In this document: piece by piece, positions 50,268 through 60,477 of the stretch
Position numbering within the stretch: position 1 is the first letter of the stretch
Layout of the letters: the number at the start of each line of letters is the position of its first letter
Assembly (NCBI GenBank): GCA_009668205.1
Contig: WJYM01000003.1
Location: 310,001 to 374,000, forward strand
Origin: Enterobacteriaceae bacterium RIT691
GTDB lineage: Bacteria; Pseudomonadota; Gammaproteobacteria; Enterobacterales; Enterobacteriaceae
Direction of reading: 5' to 3'
Length of the DNA stretch: 64,000 bases
The notes under the pieces: generated by a model
Database searches by the model: none
Seen by the model: only the letters and a program-made list of their open reading frames with translations
What the model was told of the DNA's origin: nothing
Translations under genes and position numbers: made by a program

Positions 50268-50290
50268 CCCCGGCATGCCGGGGCTTTTTT
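50268..50290. terminator. Bidirectional terminator between rcsC and rcsB
   Basis: The palindrome CCCCGGCATGCCGGGG at 50268-50283 is flanked by an A-run upstream and a T-run downstream, so it can end transcription from both convergent genes. Confidence 0.85.
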
Positions 50291-50312
50291 ATCTCAGACG
50301 TGAGTTAAGCGC

Positions 50313-50963
50313 TTAGTCTTTGTCTGATGCGCTCAGGGTCACGGAGGAGAGGTAGTTCAGCAGCGCGATATCGTTTTCCACGCCCAGTTTCATCATTGCT
50401 GATTTCTTCTGGCTACTGATGGTTTTAATACTGCGGTTCAGCTTCTTGGCAATTTCAGTCACCAGGAAACCTTCAGCAAACAGACGCAGCACTTCACTTT
50501 CTTTAGGGGAGAGGCGTTTGTCGCCATAACCGCCAGCGCTGATTTTCTCCAGCAGGCGGGAAACGCTTTCCGGGGTGAATTTTTTGCCTTTCTGCAGTGC
50601 CGCCAGGGCTTTTGGCAGATCGGTGGGTGCGCCCTGTTTCAGGACAATCCCTTCGATATCGAGATCCAGCACGGCGCTAAGGATCGCCGGGTTGTTGTTC
50701 ATGGTCAGCACAATAATCGACAGGCCAGGGAAGTGGCGTTTGATGTATTTAATCAGCGTAATGCCATCACCGTATTTATCTCCAGGCATGGAGAGGTCGG
50801 TGATCAGCACGTGGGCGTCCAGTTTTGGCAGATTATTGATTAGCGCAGTGGAGTCTTCAAATTCGCCGACGACATTCACCCACTCGATTTGCTCAAGTGA
50901 TTTGCGAATACCGAACAGTACAATCGGATGATCATCGGCAATAATAACGTTCATATTGTTCAT
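50313..50963 (-). CDS. rcsB: Response regulator RcsB
   Basis: A 216-residue transcription factor, the output of the Rcs phosphorelay. The receiver has Asp10-Asp11 and the phosphoacceptor Asp56 (LITDLSMPG). The LuxR/FixJ-type helix-turn-helix lies at about residues 150-205 (LSPKESEVLRLFAEGFLVTEIAKKLNRS). It controls capsule, motility and envelope genes, alone or with partners such as RcsA. It follows rcsD by 16 bases. Confidence 0.98.
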   Translation of the reverse strand: MNNMNVIIADDHPIVLFGIRKSLEQIEWVNVVGEFEDSTALINNLPKLDAHVLITDLSMPGDKYGDGITLIKYIKRHFPGLSIIVLTMNNNPAILSAVLDLDIEGIVLKQGAPTDLPKALAALQKGKKFTPESVSRLLEKISAGGYGDKRLSPKESEVLRLFAEGFLVTEIAKKLNRSIKTISSQKKSAMMKLGVENDIALLNYLSSVTLSASDKD

Positions 50964-50979
50964 GTATTAGGCTACCTTG

Positions 50980-53655
50980 CTACATCAAGCTTTTGACGTA
51001 GGCGTCAATGTCGCTGATATATTTCTTTGAGCCGGTCGCATCTTTCTCACGAATCAGATGCTCCAGCGTTTCACATAACTGCTTGCCGGGTACCAGATTG
51101 AGCATGGCAAACACGCCCTTCAGGCGGTGAGCCGTCTGTGCCAGCGCGGCGAAATCGCTCGTCGCTGATTCAGTATACAACCTCTTAACATCATCCGGTA
51201 CCGTGTCAACAAACAGCGCATAATAGCCGCTGGCATGGAGTTCGGCATTCTCGTTTACACCAGCGGGCGTTCCCAGTAATTCTCCTTGCGCCAATTGTTC
51301 TTCAATCAGTTGAAGAACGGCTTCCTGCATCGTATTACTAATATTAAAGTTTACCCGCAGTTGTCCTGGGCCAATTTTTCGAATACCGGTCTCATCATCG
51401 CTTAAAAGCAAGCCTGGCGCAGTAAGATTAGACGGATTATCTGTTAAAAACAGGTCATATTCTTGACTTGTCAGCCTTTCATCGGGGGAAATGCAGCTTG
51501 CCCCCCAATTTTCAAGCAGTCTGACCACAATGCTGCGCACTTCGTTCGAGGTAATGTCGACCATCGCAATCACGTCGTCCAACAGTTTCTCTTCGGACTC
51601 GGTCTGCTCTTCACGTGGCGCCATTTTAACATGCAGTGAATAACGCGTCCCCAGGGACTCGCGGGCTTTAATATTCAGATGACCGCCGAGTTTACGCGCC
51701 AGCTGGTCGCAAAGCCAGAAGGTCAGGGCGTTTGCTTTGCTGTAACGATCGCTTTGCGTGTCGTTAAGGAACGGGAAATGCAGATTATCGATTTCACTGT
51801 TCGACACGCCGTTACCCGTATCCAGGATGCGGAACGTCAGACGATCTTCTGCGGATTCATCTTTCCCGACTTCCAGGGTGATTTTACCGATTTGCGTGGT
51901 GGTCACCGCGTACTGGATCAATAACAACAGAATACGCTTCAGCGCATCACGATCGCCGTGGCGCTGTTCGCTGGCGGCCAGCTGATTGTTAATCAGCAGC
52001 TGCAGCCCTTTTCGACGGATAGCCGGGAGCACTTCGGGTACCACTTCATCAATCAGATCCTGGAGGGAGAACAGCACCGGTGTTCCTTTCCAGCCATCGC
52101 CTTCCAGCATATTGGCCAACTGAATCTCATCGACCAGTCTCACCAGATTGTCTGCCAGCTGCACCAGCTTGCCGTTTTCGTCATGCTTCACCGCGGCGGC
52201 GTGTTCAGCCAGCGTTTTAGCCGGCTGCTTCAGTGCCTCGCCAATGTTCTGCATAAAGGTGATGCGGCCCTGCTGGTTTTTCTCATACAGACGCTGTGCC
52301 TGCTTGAGCTTTTTGTTCACCAGCACTTCTTTATCCTGATCGCGGATGATGAAAATTTGCGTCCTTGGGGCCACTTGGCTGCGGAACTGTCGAATCTCAT
52401 ACAGCTCGTTGTTAATCGTCGCCTGAATCACACCCTGATGCTGATCGGCCATGCTGGTGATATTTTGCAGGTTCAGGTGCGGCAGCAGGTGATCGGCAAT
52501 CTTGTTGCTGATCACGGTACGGTTGGATTCCTGGTCATGCACTAACAGGCCAAGCGGCAGAACCGAGACGATCTCTTCATTAATCGCTTTCAGCACCCGC
52601 AGTTCTGAATTCACGACGCCCGGGGAGCCGCTGTCGGTCTGGCGACGCCCTGTATAGTGGCGAAAAGTGTTATAGCCAAACAGCGCCAGCGCTAACAGGC
52701 CAATGTTGAGCAGCAGCGGCAACAGAATGTTTTGCAGCGTATCAAGCATCAGCGTCCCGAAGGGGACCTGCCACACCAGGCGCATCCCCGTGGAGTTCAG
52801 CGAGGACGTAATCTCAATGCGGGAACTGTTAAAATTGATGCTCACGCTATCCGCAGCTTCTTTATCCAGAGACCGCAGATTGTTTTGCGACGGGTCTTTA
52901 TCAACCCGGAAACTGTCCAGCGCCATGCCCGGTGGGATAAGGTCGTTGATTGGCAAGTCGAACGCCACGACCGTGGCCAGATGGCCTGGCTGGTTAAAGG
53001 TGGTGCGCAGCGTGAAGTAGTGACCATTTTGCCAGGCCAGACGGCGAAGCGAGGAAAAGGTCTCCCGCTCATCCAGCGTATTGGCCTGCTGCAGCATTTC
53101 GGCACGACGGGAATCGACAACGCTGCCGACGGTCGATTCTTTGAATCCGGCCGAGAGATCCTTTAAAGGCAGCGTCGAGATGAGGATCAGGCTGTTGTCC
53201 TGACCATTCAGGTAGTACATCGACCACGGGACGGTCTCTGCGCCCCAAAGCGTGTCCAGGTATGTGGACATCTTTTGGGTCATGTCGAGCGTCGCACCGT
53301 CGTGAGAACCGAAAATCAGCGCCTCTGTTTTGCGCCGTGGCTTCTCGAGGTAATAAACATCCTGCTTCAGGCGCGTTTCCTGAGGGCCTCCGCTACCGGA
53401 CACAGGCGCCGCTGAGGCCGCAATGTTGTCATAAATTTGCCAGGTAGCGTAACGCCAGGTGTCTATCCGCTTGTGAATGGCATGCGTCATATCGACTATC
53501 TGATAGCTCTTATCCTTCAGCCAGGTATTCACCGCACTTTGGATCATCACCCCCATCGTGACCAGCAAAACGACGATCAGTAACAGAAAGAAGCGAGAGA
53601 TGCTCCCTGGGAACAGAGACAGTTTGCTGGAGAGGGTCGCGTCGGAATGACTCAT
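50980..53655 (-). CDS. rcsD: Phosphotransfer protein RcsD
   Basis: An 891-residue inner-membrane protein that passes phosphate from RcsC to RcsB. It has two membrane helices (about 20-42 and 310-330) flanking a periplasmic domain, a degenerate histidine-kinase-like region that lacks the H-box histidine, an ABL domain, and the C-terminal HPt domain with the phosphorylated His843 in QTAHRLKGVF. Length is one residue more than in E. coli. It forms an operon with rcsB. Confidence 0.97.
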   Translation of the reverse strand: MSHSDATLSSKLSLFPGSISRFFLLLIVVLLVTMGVMIQSAVNTWLKDKSYQIVDMTHAIHKRIDTWRYATWQIYDNIAASAAPVSGSGGPQETRLKQDVYYLEKPRRKTEALIFGSHDGATLDMTQKMSTYLDTLWGAETVPWSMYYLNGQDNSLILISTLPLKDLSAGFKESTVGSVVDSRRAEMLQQANTLDERETFSSLRRLAWQNGHYFTLRTTFNQPGHLATVVAFDLPINDLIPPGMALDSFRVDKDPSQNNLRSLDKEAADSVSINFNSSRIEITSSLNSTGMRLVWQVPFGTLMLDTLQNILLPLLLNIGLLALALFGYNTFRHYTGRRQTDSGSPGVVNSELRVLKAINEEIVSVLPLGLLVHDQESNRTVISNKIADHLLPHLNLQNITSMADQHQGVIQATINNELYEIRQFRSQVAPRTQIFIIRDQDKEVLVNKKLKQAQRLYEKNQQGRITFMQNIGEALKQPAKTLAEHAAAVKHDENGKLVQLADNLVRLVDEIQLANMLEGDGWKGTPVLFSLQDLIDEVVPEVLPAIRRKGLQLLINNQLAASEQRHGDRDALKRILLLLIQYAVTTTQIGKITLEVGKDESAEDRLTFRILDTGNGVSNSEIDNLHFPFLNDTQSDRYSKANALTFWLCDQLARKLGGHLNIKARESLGTRYSLHVKMAPREEQTESEEKLLDDVIAMVDITSNEVRSIVVRLLENWGASCISPDERLTSQEYDLFLTDNPSNLTAPGLLLSDDETGIRKIGPGQLRVNFNISNTMQEAVLQLIEEQLAQGELLGTPAGVNENAELHASGYYALFVDTVPDDVKRLYTESATSDFAALAQTAHRLKGVFAMLNLVPGKQLCETLEHLIREKDATGSKKYISDIDAYVKSLM

Positions 53656-54036
53656 TAGTGTGTGTAATCCATGATGACTGCATCAGAAAACGCATTGCAA
53701 CCTTAACCACAGAGACGAAACCTGAGCAGGCCCGCTGCTGTCGTCGGTTAAGGCAAGTTCAGCAGGCAGTATAAAGGGTAATGCGGCAATTTCCACATTC
53801 TACGGTCTGTTGGTGGTTTTCCATCCAGACGGTTCACAGTGTGGAGGCAAAGATGTACATGGTTACATTTCATGTACAAATATTTACGTTGCACGCGGAC
53901 AGAATAGCACTAAATAACAAGAGATTATTTATCTAATAGTCCTAAAAGGAAATTTTGCAAGTTTTGGTGATTACTTAATAGTCATTATGATTTCGTGGCG
54001 GTAGCACATAACTATTAAGATTGCGTAAAGAAGGGT
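53656..54036. other. Intergenic region upstream of rcsD
   Basis: These 381 bases lie between the rcsD start and the 3' end of micF. They must hold the rcsDB promoter, but I cannot place it with confidence. The stretch is AT-rich from about 53860 on, and holds a small palindrome TCCTAAAAGGA at 53940-53950 that matches no motif I know. Confidence 0.4.
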
Positions 54037-54130
54037 AAAAAAAAACCGGATGCGATGCATCCGGTAGAAATATGAGTAAACAGACATTCAGAACTGAATG
54101 ACGGTAATAAATAAAGTTAATGATGATAGC
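54037..54130 (-). ncRNA. micF: MicF small RNA
   Basis: The 94-base segment on the minus strand begins GCTATCATCATTAACTTTAT and matches E. coli MicF along its length. It ends in the intrinsic terminator formed by ACCGGATGC and GCATCCGGT with a nine-base U-run. MicF, with Hfq, blocks translation of ompF and other targets through its 5' end. It sits divergent from ompC and downstream of OmpR-controlled sequences, as in E. coli. Relative to E. coli I see a few base changes in the central part and in the terminator loop. Confidence 0.93.
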
Positions 54131-54456
54131 GTTGGTTATTTTAGAGATCGTTTTCGATTTTGTTTTGTCATTCAGTGCTATAACTGATCATGTGGTTATG
54201 TTGTTGTTTTTAATGGTTTATTTATTGTTTCTTGATTATGCGTGCTATATTTTTTGTCTTTTTGTGGCATCAAAAAGTTCCATTGTATTTACAAATTGAA
54301 ACATCTACTGGGTAATTTGAAACACCTTAAAAGTTCTCGTATCATTTTCTTATTGGATATTTCTGTATTTTGCAGCACAATAGGCATGCCGACTGATTAG
54401 AAACTTAGTCAGTATGCAGTGGCGATAAAAAAGGCATATAACAGAGGGTTAATAAC
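54131..54456 (+). promoter_or_regulatory. micF-ompC divergent control region and ompC leader
   Basis: These 326 bases hold the divergent promoters of micF and ompC and the ompC leader. Two TTTGAAACA-like OmpR boxes lie at 54288-54335: one in TTTACAAATTGAAACATC and one in GTAATTTGAAACACC. The leader from about 54385 closely matches that of E. coli ompC, including GGCATATAACAGAGGGTTAA just before the ATG, the part targeted by small RNAs such as MicC. Confidence 0.7.
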
Positions 54457-55599
54457 ATGAAAGTTAAAGTACTGTCCCTCCTGGTACCAGCACTGCTGGT
54501 AGCAGGCGCAGCAAACGCGGCTGAAATTTATAACAAAGACGGCAACAAATTAGATCTGTACGGTAAAGTTGATGGTCTGCACTACTTCTCCAGCGACAGC
54601 GGCGCTGACGGCGACCAGTCCTACATCCGTATGGGCTTCAAAGGTGAAACCCAGATTAACGACCAGCTGACCGGTTACGGCCAGTGGGAATACAACGTTC
54701 AGGCGAACAACACTGAAGGTTCTTCCGATCAGTCCTGGACTCGTCTGGCATTCGCGGGTGTGAAATTCGCTGATTTCGGTTCATTCGACTACGGTCGTAA
54801 CTACGGCGTACTGTACGACGTAGAAGGCTGGACCGATATGCTGCCAGAATTCGGTGGCGACTCTTACACCAAGTCTGACAACTTCATGACTGGTCGTACT
54901 AACGGCGTTGCAACCTACCGTAACCAGGACTTCTTCGGTCTGGTTGATGGTCTGAACTTCGCGCTGCAGTATCAGGGTAAAAACGAGAACCCAGGTTCTG
55001 GCGAAGGCACCAACAACGGTGATCGTAGCTTCCGTAACGCGAATGGCGATGGCTTCGGTATTTCTTCTACCTATGACATCGGCGCAGGCTTCAGCCTGGG
55101 TGCGGCTTACACCAACTCTAACCGTACTAACGACCAGAAAAATGCAAACCTGGTTGCCCAGCAGTACACCGCGGGCGAGAAAGCTGAAGCATGGACCGTT
55201 GGCGGTAAGTATGACGCGAATAACGTGTACCTGGCAGCAATGTACGCTGAAACCCGCAACATGACTCCGTACGGTTCTACCTCCAGCGACAATGGCGGCG
55301 GTATTGCTGACAAAACTCAGAACTTCGAAGTGACTGCTCAGTACCAGTTCGACTTCGGTCTGCGTCCAGCGATCTCTTACCTGCAGTCTAAAGGTAAAGG
55401 TCTGAACACCATCGGTGGCAGCGACGACAAAGACCTGGTTAAATACCTGGACGTTGGCGCGACTTACTACTTCAACAAAAACATGTCCACCTATGTTGAT
55501 TACAAAATCAACATGCTGGACGGTAACGACGACTTCTACAAAAACAACGGTATCGGCACCGACAACATCGTTGCCACCGGTCTGGTTTACCAGTTCTAA
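54457..55599 (+). CDS. ompC: Outer membrane porin OmpC
   Basis: A 380-residue precursor of a 16-stranded trimeric porin. The signal peptide is residues 1-21 (cut after ANA), and the mature protein starts [19 protein letters not shown]. The constriction-loop motif PEFGGD is present (about residue 130) and the protein ends in the barrel signature LVYQF. It passes small hydrophilic molecules and many beta-lactams. OmpR sites and micF lie upstream, an intrinsic terminator downstream. Confidence 0.96.
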   Translation: MKVKVLSLLVPALLVAGAANAAEIYNKDGNKLDLYGKVDGLHYFSSDSGADGDQSYIRMGFKGETQINDQLTGYGQWEYNVQANNTEGSSDQSWTRLAFAGVKFADFGSFDYGRNYGVLYDVEGWTDMLPEFGGDSYTKSDNFMTGRTNGVATYRNQDFFGLVDGLNFALQYQGKNENPGSGEGTNNGDRSFRNANGDGFGISSTYDIGAGFSLGAAYTNSNRTNDQKNANLVAQQYTAGEKAEAWTVGGKYDANNVYLAAMYAETRNMTPYGSTSSDNGGGIADKTQNFEVTAQYQFDFGLRPAISYLQSKGKGLNTIGGSDDKDLVKYLDVGATYYFNKNMSTYVDYKINMLDGNDDFYKNNGIGTDNIVATGLVYQF

Positions 55600-55617
55600 T
55601 CGACTGTTAGTTCAGAC

Positions 55618-55643
55618 AAAGGGCCCCTCGGGGCCCTTTTTTT
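55618..55643 (+). terminator. Intrinsic terminator of ompC
   Basis: AAAGGGCCCC pairs with GGGGCCCTTT, followed by a run of T, 19 bases after the stop. Confidence 0.9.
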
Positions 55644-55697
55644 ATGCTTTGTTTAAGGGGATTGGTGTACCCTTGCGCGCAACTAAAGAGGGAAATT

Positions 55698-56756
55698 ATG
55701 GATAACAAATTCATACGCACGGCGCTGATTGCCGTCACGCTCATCATCGCTGGCTGTGATAACCCGACATCTGTTGCGCCAACGGAAAACGCGGCGTCAG
55801 CCACCGTGCTGGAAGGCAAAACGATGGGCACTTTCTGGCGCGTCAGCGTGATGGGGCTGGATAACGCACATGCCGCCACCCTGCGCGAGAAAGTGCAGAA
55901 CCAGCTCAACGGCGACGATATGCTACTGTCGACGTGGAAAGAGGATTCTGCGCTAATGCGCTTTAATCACGCCAGCAGCACCGCGCCCTGGCCGGTGAGT
56001 GAAGCGATGGCCGATATCGTGACGGAATCGCTGCGCATTGGCGCGAAAACACAGGGTGCAATGGACATCACCGTTGGCCCGCTGGTGAATCTGTGGGGAT
56101 TTGGCCCGGATAAACAGCCGGTGAAAACCCCCGATCAGGCCCAAATTGACGCGGCGAAAGCCCGCACTGGCTTGAACCACCTGACGGTGATCAACAAGTC
56201 CGGAAGTCAGTATCTGCAAAAAGATCTGCCTGATCTCTACGTTGATCTCTCGACGGTGGGCGAAGGCTATGCCGCCGATCATCTTGCGCGTCTGATGGAG
56301 CAGGAAGGGATTTCACGCTATCTGGTTTCAGTGGGTGGCGCGCTGGTGAGTCGTGGGATGAATGCTCATGGCCAGCCATGGCGAGTGGCGATTCAGAAAC
56401 CGACGGATAAAGAAAATGCGGTACAGGCGATTGTGGATATCAACGGCCACGGTATCAGTACCTCCGGTAGCTACCGCAACTACTATGAACTCGACGGTAA
56501 GCGTATTTCTCACGTCATTGATCCCACTACGGGAGCGCCTATCCAGCACAAACTGGTGTCCGTGACGGTGATTGCACCGACCGCTCTTGAGGCTGACGGA
56601 TGGGACACCGGCCTGATGGTACTGGGACCAGAGAAAGCGCAGCAGGTCGTTCGTGAGCAAAATCTGGCGGTGTATATGATCATTAAGGACGATCAGGGTT
56701 TCAAAACCTGGATGTCACCTCAATTTGAAACTTTTCTGGTCAATGGCAAAAATTAA
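55698..56756 (+). CDS. apbE: FAD:protein FMN transferase ApbE
   Basis: A 352-residue lipoprotein that attaches FMN covalently to threonine residues of partner flavoproteins such as NqrB/RnfG. The lipobox LIIAGC puts the lipidated cysteine at residue 20. Family motifs include MGTFWRV, GAMDITVGPLVNLWGFG, DLSTVGEGYAAD, SVGGALVSRG and SHVIDPTTG. The ATG at 55698 has an AGAGGGAA ribosome site; the frame is open further upstream without one. An Ada-box-like motif overlaps its stop codon. Confidence 0.95.
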   Translation: MDNKFIRTALIAVTLIIAGCDNPTSVAPTENAASATVLEGKTMGTFWRVSVMGLDNAHAATLREKVQNQLNGDDMLLSTWKEDSALMRFNHASSTAPWPVSEAMADIVTESLRIGAKTQGAMDITVGPLVNLWGFGPDKQPVKTPDQAQIDAAKARTGLNHLTVINKSGSQYLQKDLPDLYVDLSTVGEGYAADHLARLMEQEGISRYLVSVGGALVSRGMNAHGQPWRVAIQKPTDKENAVQAIVDINGHGISTSGSYRNYYELDGKRISHVIDPTTGAPIQHKLVSVTVIAPTALEADGWDTGLMVLGPEKAQQVVREQNLAVYMIIKDDQGFKTWMSPQFETFLVNGKN

Positions 56757-56763
56757 AAAGCAA
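56751..56763 (+). promoter_or_regulatory. Ada box upstream of ada
   Basis: AAT and GCAA separated by six bases match the A box and B box bound by methylated Ada. In E. coli ada the corresponding site reads AATTAAAGCGCAA; here it reads AATTAAAAAGCAA. It overlaps the apbE stop codon and lies 71 bases before the ada ATG. Confidence 0.6.
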
Positions 56764-56833
56764 GAATGGCGGTTTTTTTCACCGCCTTCTGAGCCAGACT
56801 CAGGCTACGCTAGTTTAAGAAGCCGGAGTTTTT

Positions 56834-57895
56834 ATGAAACGTAACGCCAAAATTAATGATGACGTCCGCTGGCAGCGCGTTCTCGACAGAGAGCCTGCCG
56901 CGGATGGCGAGTTTGTCTTTGCGGTGATGACCACAGGTATCTACTGCCGCCCCTCCTGTCGGGCGAAGCATGCCCTGCGTAAAAACGTCCTTTTTTTCCC
57001 CGATGCGAGTGCCGCTCAGCAGGCCGGATTCCGCGCCTGTAAGCGTTGTCAGCCTGATAAAGCCGATCCCCGACAGCAGCTTATGGAGAAAGTGTCTCTG
57101 GCGTGCAGGCTGTTAGAGCAGGAACAGACCCTGACGTTGGATCAACTGGCGCGGCAGGTTGCCGTCAGCCCGTATCATTTCCACCGCCTGTTCAAATCCG
57201 TGACGGGCATGACACCGAAGGCCTGGCAGCAAGCCTGGCGGGCGCGAAAACTTCGCGAATCGCTCAAAGAGAGCGACACGGTGACCGAGGCCGTCCTTGC
57301 CGCCGGCTATCCTGCCAGCAGCAGCTATTACCGCCATGCCGACGACACGCTTGGGATGACGGCAGGGCAGTACCGCCGCGGTGGAGATAACCTGCGGGTG
57401 CGTTATACCCTCCAGTCCTGTTCGCTCGGACGCTGTCTGGTGGCCGCCAGCACTCGGGGTATATGCGCTGTGCTGCCCGGCGACAGCGATGAACTGCTGA
57501 TTGAGGCGCTGGCACACATGTTTCCAAATGCGCAGCGCGATGAAGCGGATGCGGCCTTCAGCCATCAGGTCTCTGAGGTGATGGCGATGCTGGACGGAAA
57601 ACGGGCCAATACTGCTCTGGCGTTGGATATTCAAGGCACTGCCTTCCAGCAACTCGTCTGGCAGGCGCTACGCGCTATTCCCGCGGGTGAAACCCGTAGC
57701 TACCAGGAGGTGGCGCAGGCCATTGGCAAACCGAAGGCCGTCCGTGCGGTTGCGAATGCCTGTGCAGCCAATAAGTTGGCGCTGATTATTCCCTGCCATC
57801 GCGTGGTCCGCCAGAGCGGGGCGCTGTCGGGGTATCGCTGGGGCGAAGCCCGAAAAGCCGAATTGCTCCGGCGTGAAGCGGAGCTGAGAAAATAG
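56834..57895 (+). CDS. ada: Bifunctional Ada regulator / O6-methylguanine methyltransferase
   Basis: A 353-residue protein that repairs alkylated DNA and activates the adaptive response. The N-terminal zinc domain has Cys38, Cys42, Cys69 and Cys72; Cys38 accepts methyl groups from phosphotriesters. An AraC-type DNA-binding domain lies at about residues 85-180. The C-terminal methyltransferase has the acceptor Cys321 in PCHRV. It forms an operon with alkB, which starts two bases after the ada stop. Confidence 0.97.
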   Translation: MKRNAKINDDVRWQRVLDREPAADGEFVFAVMTTGIYCRPSCRAKHALRKNVLFFPDASAAQQAGFRACKRCQPDKADPRQQLMEKVSLACRLLEQEQTLTLDQLARQVAVSPYHFHRLFKSVTGMTPKAWQQAWRARKLRESLKESDTVTEAVLAAGYPASSSYYRHADDTLGMTAGQYRRGGDNLRVRYTLQSCSLGRCLVAASTRGICAVLPGDSDELLIEALAHMFPNAQRDEADAAFSHQVSEVMAMLDGKRANTALALDIQGTAFQQLVWQALRAIPAGETRSYQEVAQAIGKPKAVRAVANACAANKLALIIPCHRVVRQSGALSGYRWGEARKAELLRREAELRK

Positions 57896-57897
57896 TT

Positions 57898-58536
57898 ATG
57901 CTGGATTTATTCGCCGATGAATCGCCTTGGCAGGAGCCGTTGGCACCCGGTGCTGTCATCCTGCGCCGCCGGGCGCTGGCAACGGCAGACGCGTTAATGC
58001 AAGGCATCGGGCAGGTGGCTGCGCTTTCCCCTTTTCGTCAGATGGTGACGCCAGGCGGCTATACCATGTCGGTGGCGATGACCAACTGTGGCAGCGTCGG
58101 GTGGACGACGGACAGGCACGGCTATCTTTATTCCGCCGTTGATCCGCAAACGGCAGCTCACTGGCCAGCCATGCCGGACGTGTTTTTAGTGCTGGCTCGT
58201 CAGTGCGCAACTGAAGCAGGGTATCCGGATTTTCAACCCGATGCCTGTCTGATTAACCGCTATGCGCCCGGGGCGAAGCTTTCGCTGCATCAGGACAAAG
58301 ATGAAAAAACGCTGACGGCCCCGATTGTTTCTGTTTCGCTGGGATTACCGGCTGTGTTTCAGTTTGGTGGCCTCCGGCGTAACGATCCGCTCCAGAGAGT
58401 CATGCTGGAGCACGGTGATGTGGTGGTGTGGGGGGGCGATTCCCGCCTGTTTTATCACGGCATTCAGCCGTTAAAAGAGGGCTATCATTCGGCGACCGGC
58501 GCATTTCGGTTCAACCTCACTTTCCGCCACACCTGA
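57898..58536 (+). CDS. alkB: Alpha-ketoglutarate-dependent DNA dioxygenase AlkB
   Basis: A 212-residue Fe(II)/2-oxoglutarate dioxygenase that oxidatively removes methyl groups from 1-methyladenine and 3-methylcytosine in DNA. The iron ligands His131, Asp133 (LHQDKDE) and His187 (FYHGIQP) and the 2-oxoglutarate-binding Arg204 and Arg210 (FRFNLTFR) are present at the E. coli positions. The E. coli protein is four residues longer at its end. It is co-transcribed with ada. Confidence 0.97.
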   Translation: MLDLFADESPWQEPLAPGAVILRRRALATADALMQGIGQVAALSPFRQMVTPGGYTMSVAMTNCGSVGWTTDRHGYLYSAVDPQTAAHWPAMPDVFLVLARQCATEAGYPDFQPDACLINRYAPGAKLSLHQDKDEKTLTAPIVSVSLGLPAVFQFGGLRRNDPLQRVMLEHGDVVVWGGDSRLFYHGIQPLKEGYHSATGAFRFNLTFRHT

Positions 58537-58621
58537 AACAGCAATAAAAATAAGAATTATTCTTGATGAAATGCGCGGGCCGTTTAAACTGCTGGCTGTT
58601 TTGGTTGTCCGGAATCATGTT

Positions 58622-60265
58622 ATGCAGCTTCTCCTTCTTGTGTGGCGGCAGTACCGCTGGCCCTTTATCGCCGTGATGGCACTGAGCCTGTTGAGCGCCG
58701 CGCTTGGCATCGGTCTGATTGCTTTTATTAATCTGCGTCTTATCGAAAGTGTCGATGTCTCGCTTGCCGTGCTGCCCGAGTTTCTTGGCTTGCTGCTGCT
58801 ATTGATGGCGGTAACGCTGGGCTCACAGCTGGCGTTGACCGTGCTGGGGCACCACTTTGTCTATCGTCTGCGCAGTGAATTCATCAAACGTATTCTGGAT
58901 ACGCAGATTGAGCGTGTCGAAAAACTCGGCAGCGCCGCGCTGCTGGCCGGACTCACCAGCGATATTCGCAACATTACCATTGCCTTTGTGCGCCTGCCTG
59001 AACTGGTTCAGGGGATAATCCTGACGTTCGGTTCTGCGGCGTACCTCTTTTTCCTGTCTGGCAAAATGTTGGTCGTTACCGCGCTGTGGATGGCGCTGAC
59101 CATCTGGGGCGGATTTGTGCTGGTGGCACGGGTCTACAAACACATGGCGACGCTGCGTGAAACGGAAGATAAGCTGTATCACGATTATCAGACCGTGCTG
59201 GAAGGGCGCAAAGAGCTCACCCTGAACCGCGAACGTGCCGAGCACATCTTCAATAACCTCTATATTCCTGACGCCAAAGAGTATCGCCACCACATCGTCC
59301 GGGCGGATACCTATCACCTGAGTGCGGTGAACTGGTCGAATATCATGATGCTGGGCGCGATTGGTCTGGTGTTCTGGATGGCGAACAGCCTTGGCTGGGC
59401 GGATACCAACGTGGCCGCCACCTATTCCCTGACGCTGCTGTTCTTGCGCACGCCGCTGCTTTCGGCTGTTGGTGCATTACCGACGCTGCTCAGTGCGCAG
59501 GTGGCCTTCAACAAGCTGAAGCAGTTTTCACTCGCCCCTTACCGCGAGGCATTTCCCAAGCCGCAGGCGCATCCGCACTGGCAAACCCTGGAGTTGCGCG
59601 ATGTAGCTTTCCATTATCAGGACAATACGTTCGCCGTCGGGCCAATCAATCTGACGCTCAAACGCGGTGAAATGGTGTTCCTGATTGGCGGGAATGGCAG
59701 TGGAAAATCGACGTTGGCGATGCTGTTAACCGGGCTGTATCAGCCAGTATCAGGACAAATTCTGCTGGACGGCGAACCGCTGGCGGTGGAGAAGCCCGAG
59801 GATTATCGCAAACTGTTCTCTGCGGTGTTTACGGATGTCTGGCTGTTTGATCAGCTCTTAGGGCCAGAAGGTCAGCAGGCCAACGCACTGCTCGTGACGA
59901 AATGGCTCGAGCAGTTGAAGATGGGTCATAAGCTCCAGCTTGAGAACGGCAAAATTCTCGATCTCAAACTGTCGAAAGGGCAGAAAAAGCGGGTGGCGCT
60001 GCTGCTGGCGCTGGCCGAAGAGCGAGACATTATTCTTCTTGATGAATGGGCCGCCGATCAGGACCCGCACTTCCGCCGGGAGTTTTACCAGGTGCTGCTG
60101 CCGCTGATGCAGGAGATGGGGAAAACCATTTTTGCCATCAGCCATGACGATCACTACTTTATTCACGCCGACCGTCTGCTGGAAATGCGCAACGGTAAGC
60201 TCAGTGAATTAACCGGCGAAGAGCGCGATGCGGCTTCTCGCGACGCCGTCGCCCGCACCGCCTGA
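58622..60265 (+). CDS. yojI: ABC transporter YojI (microcin J25 exporter type)
   Basis: A 547-residue half-transporter with fused membrane (about residues 1-290, six helices) and ATPase domains. Walker A is GGNGSGKST, the signature region [16 protein letters not shown], and Walker [14 protein letters not shown]. In E. coli YojI exports microcin J25 with TolC. The ATG at 58622 gives the E. coli length and N terminus; the frame is open 51 bases further upstream. Confidence 0.95.
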   Translation: MQLLLLVWRQYRWPFIAVMALSLLSAALGIGLIAFINLRLIESVDVSLAVLPEFLGLLLLLMAVTLGSQLALTVLGHHFVYRLRSEFIKRILDTQIERVEKLGSAALLAGLTSDIRNITIAFVRLPELVQGIILTFGSAAYLFFLSGKMLVVTALWMALTIWGGFVLVARVYKHMATLRETEDKLYHDYQTVLEGRKELTLNRERAEHIFNNLYIPDAKEYRHHIVRADTYHLSAVNWSNIMMLGAIGLVFWMANSLGWADTNVAATYSLTLLFLRTPLLSAVGALPTLLSAQVAFNKLKQFSLAPYREAFPKPQAHPHWQTLELRDVAFHYQDNTFAVGPINLTLKRGEMVFLIGGNGSGKSTLAMLLTGLYQPVSGQILLDGEPLAVEKPEDYRKLFSAVFTDVWLFDQLLGPEGQQANALLVTKWLEQLKMGHKLQLENGKILDLKLSKGQKKRVALLLALAEERDIILLDEWAADQDPHFRREFYQVLLPLMQEMGKTIFAISHDDHYFIHADRLLEMRNGKLSELTGEERDAASRDAVARTA

Positions 60266-60273
60266 GTCATCAT

Positions 60274-60363
60274 GCCCGGTGGCGGCGTCGCCTTACCGGG
60301 CCTACAAACCGGGCATACCATCGCAGATAACATCGTAGGCCCGGCAAGCTTGCGCCGCCGGGC
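60274..60363. repeat. REP/BIME element downstream of yojI
   Basis: REP-type units GCCCGGTGGCGGCGTCGCCT...GGGCCTACA and GTAGGCCCGGC...GCCGCCGGGC face each other with CCGGGC fragments between. They are of the same family as the element at 36939-37004. They fill most of the gap between yojI and mgtE and may act as a transcript end or stabiliser. Confidence 0.85.
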
Positions 60364-60477
60364 AAAAGCAACCGCAAGACTTTTTTACCCCTCCCGGCGT
60401 CTGTTTATTATTTTTTACATTCGCCCGCGCTATGATTAGAGGCTGGAAAACCCCTTCTGGCTCAAGGATTGTTCATC

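Noticed and set aside
53940-53950. TCCTAAAAGGA as an RcsAB box upstream of rcsD
   Set aside because: It is palindromic but does not match the RcsAB consensus TAAGAATATTCCTA well enough.
56765-56783. GGCGGT...ACCGCC after apbE as an intrinsic terminator
   Set aside because: The T-run is in the loop and none follows the stem; it lies inside the ada promoter region.
60364-60477. A magnesium-sensing riboswitch upstream of mgtE
   Set aside because: The space between the BIME and the start is only about 115 bases and shows none of the expected conserved structure.
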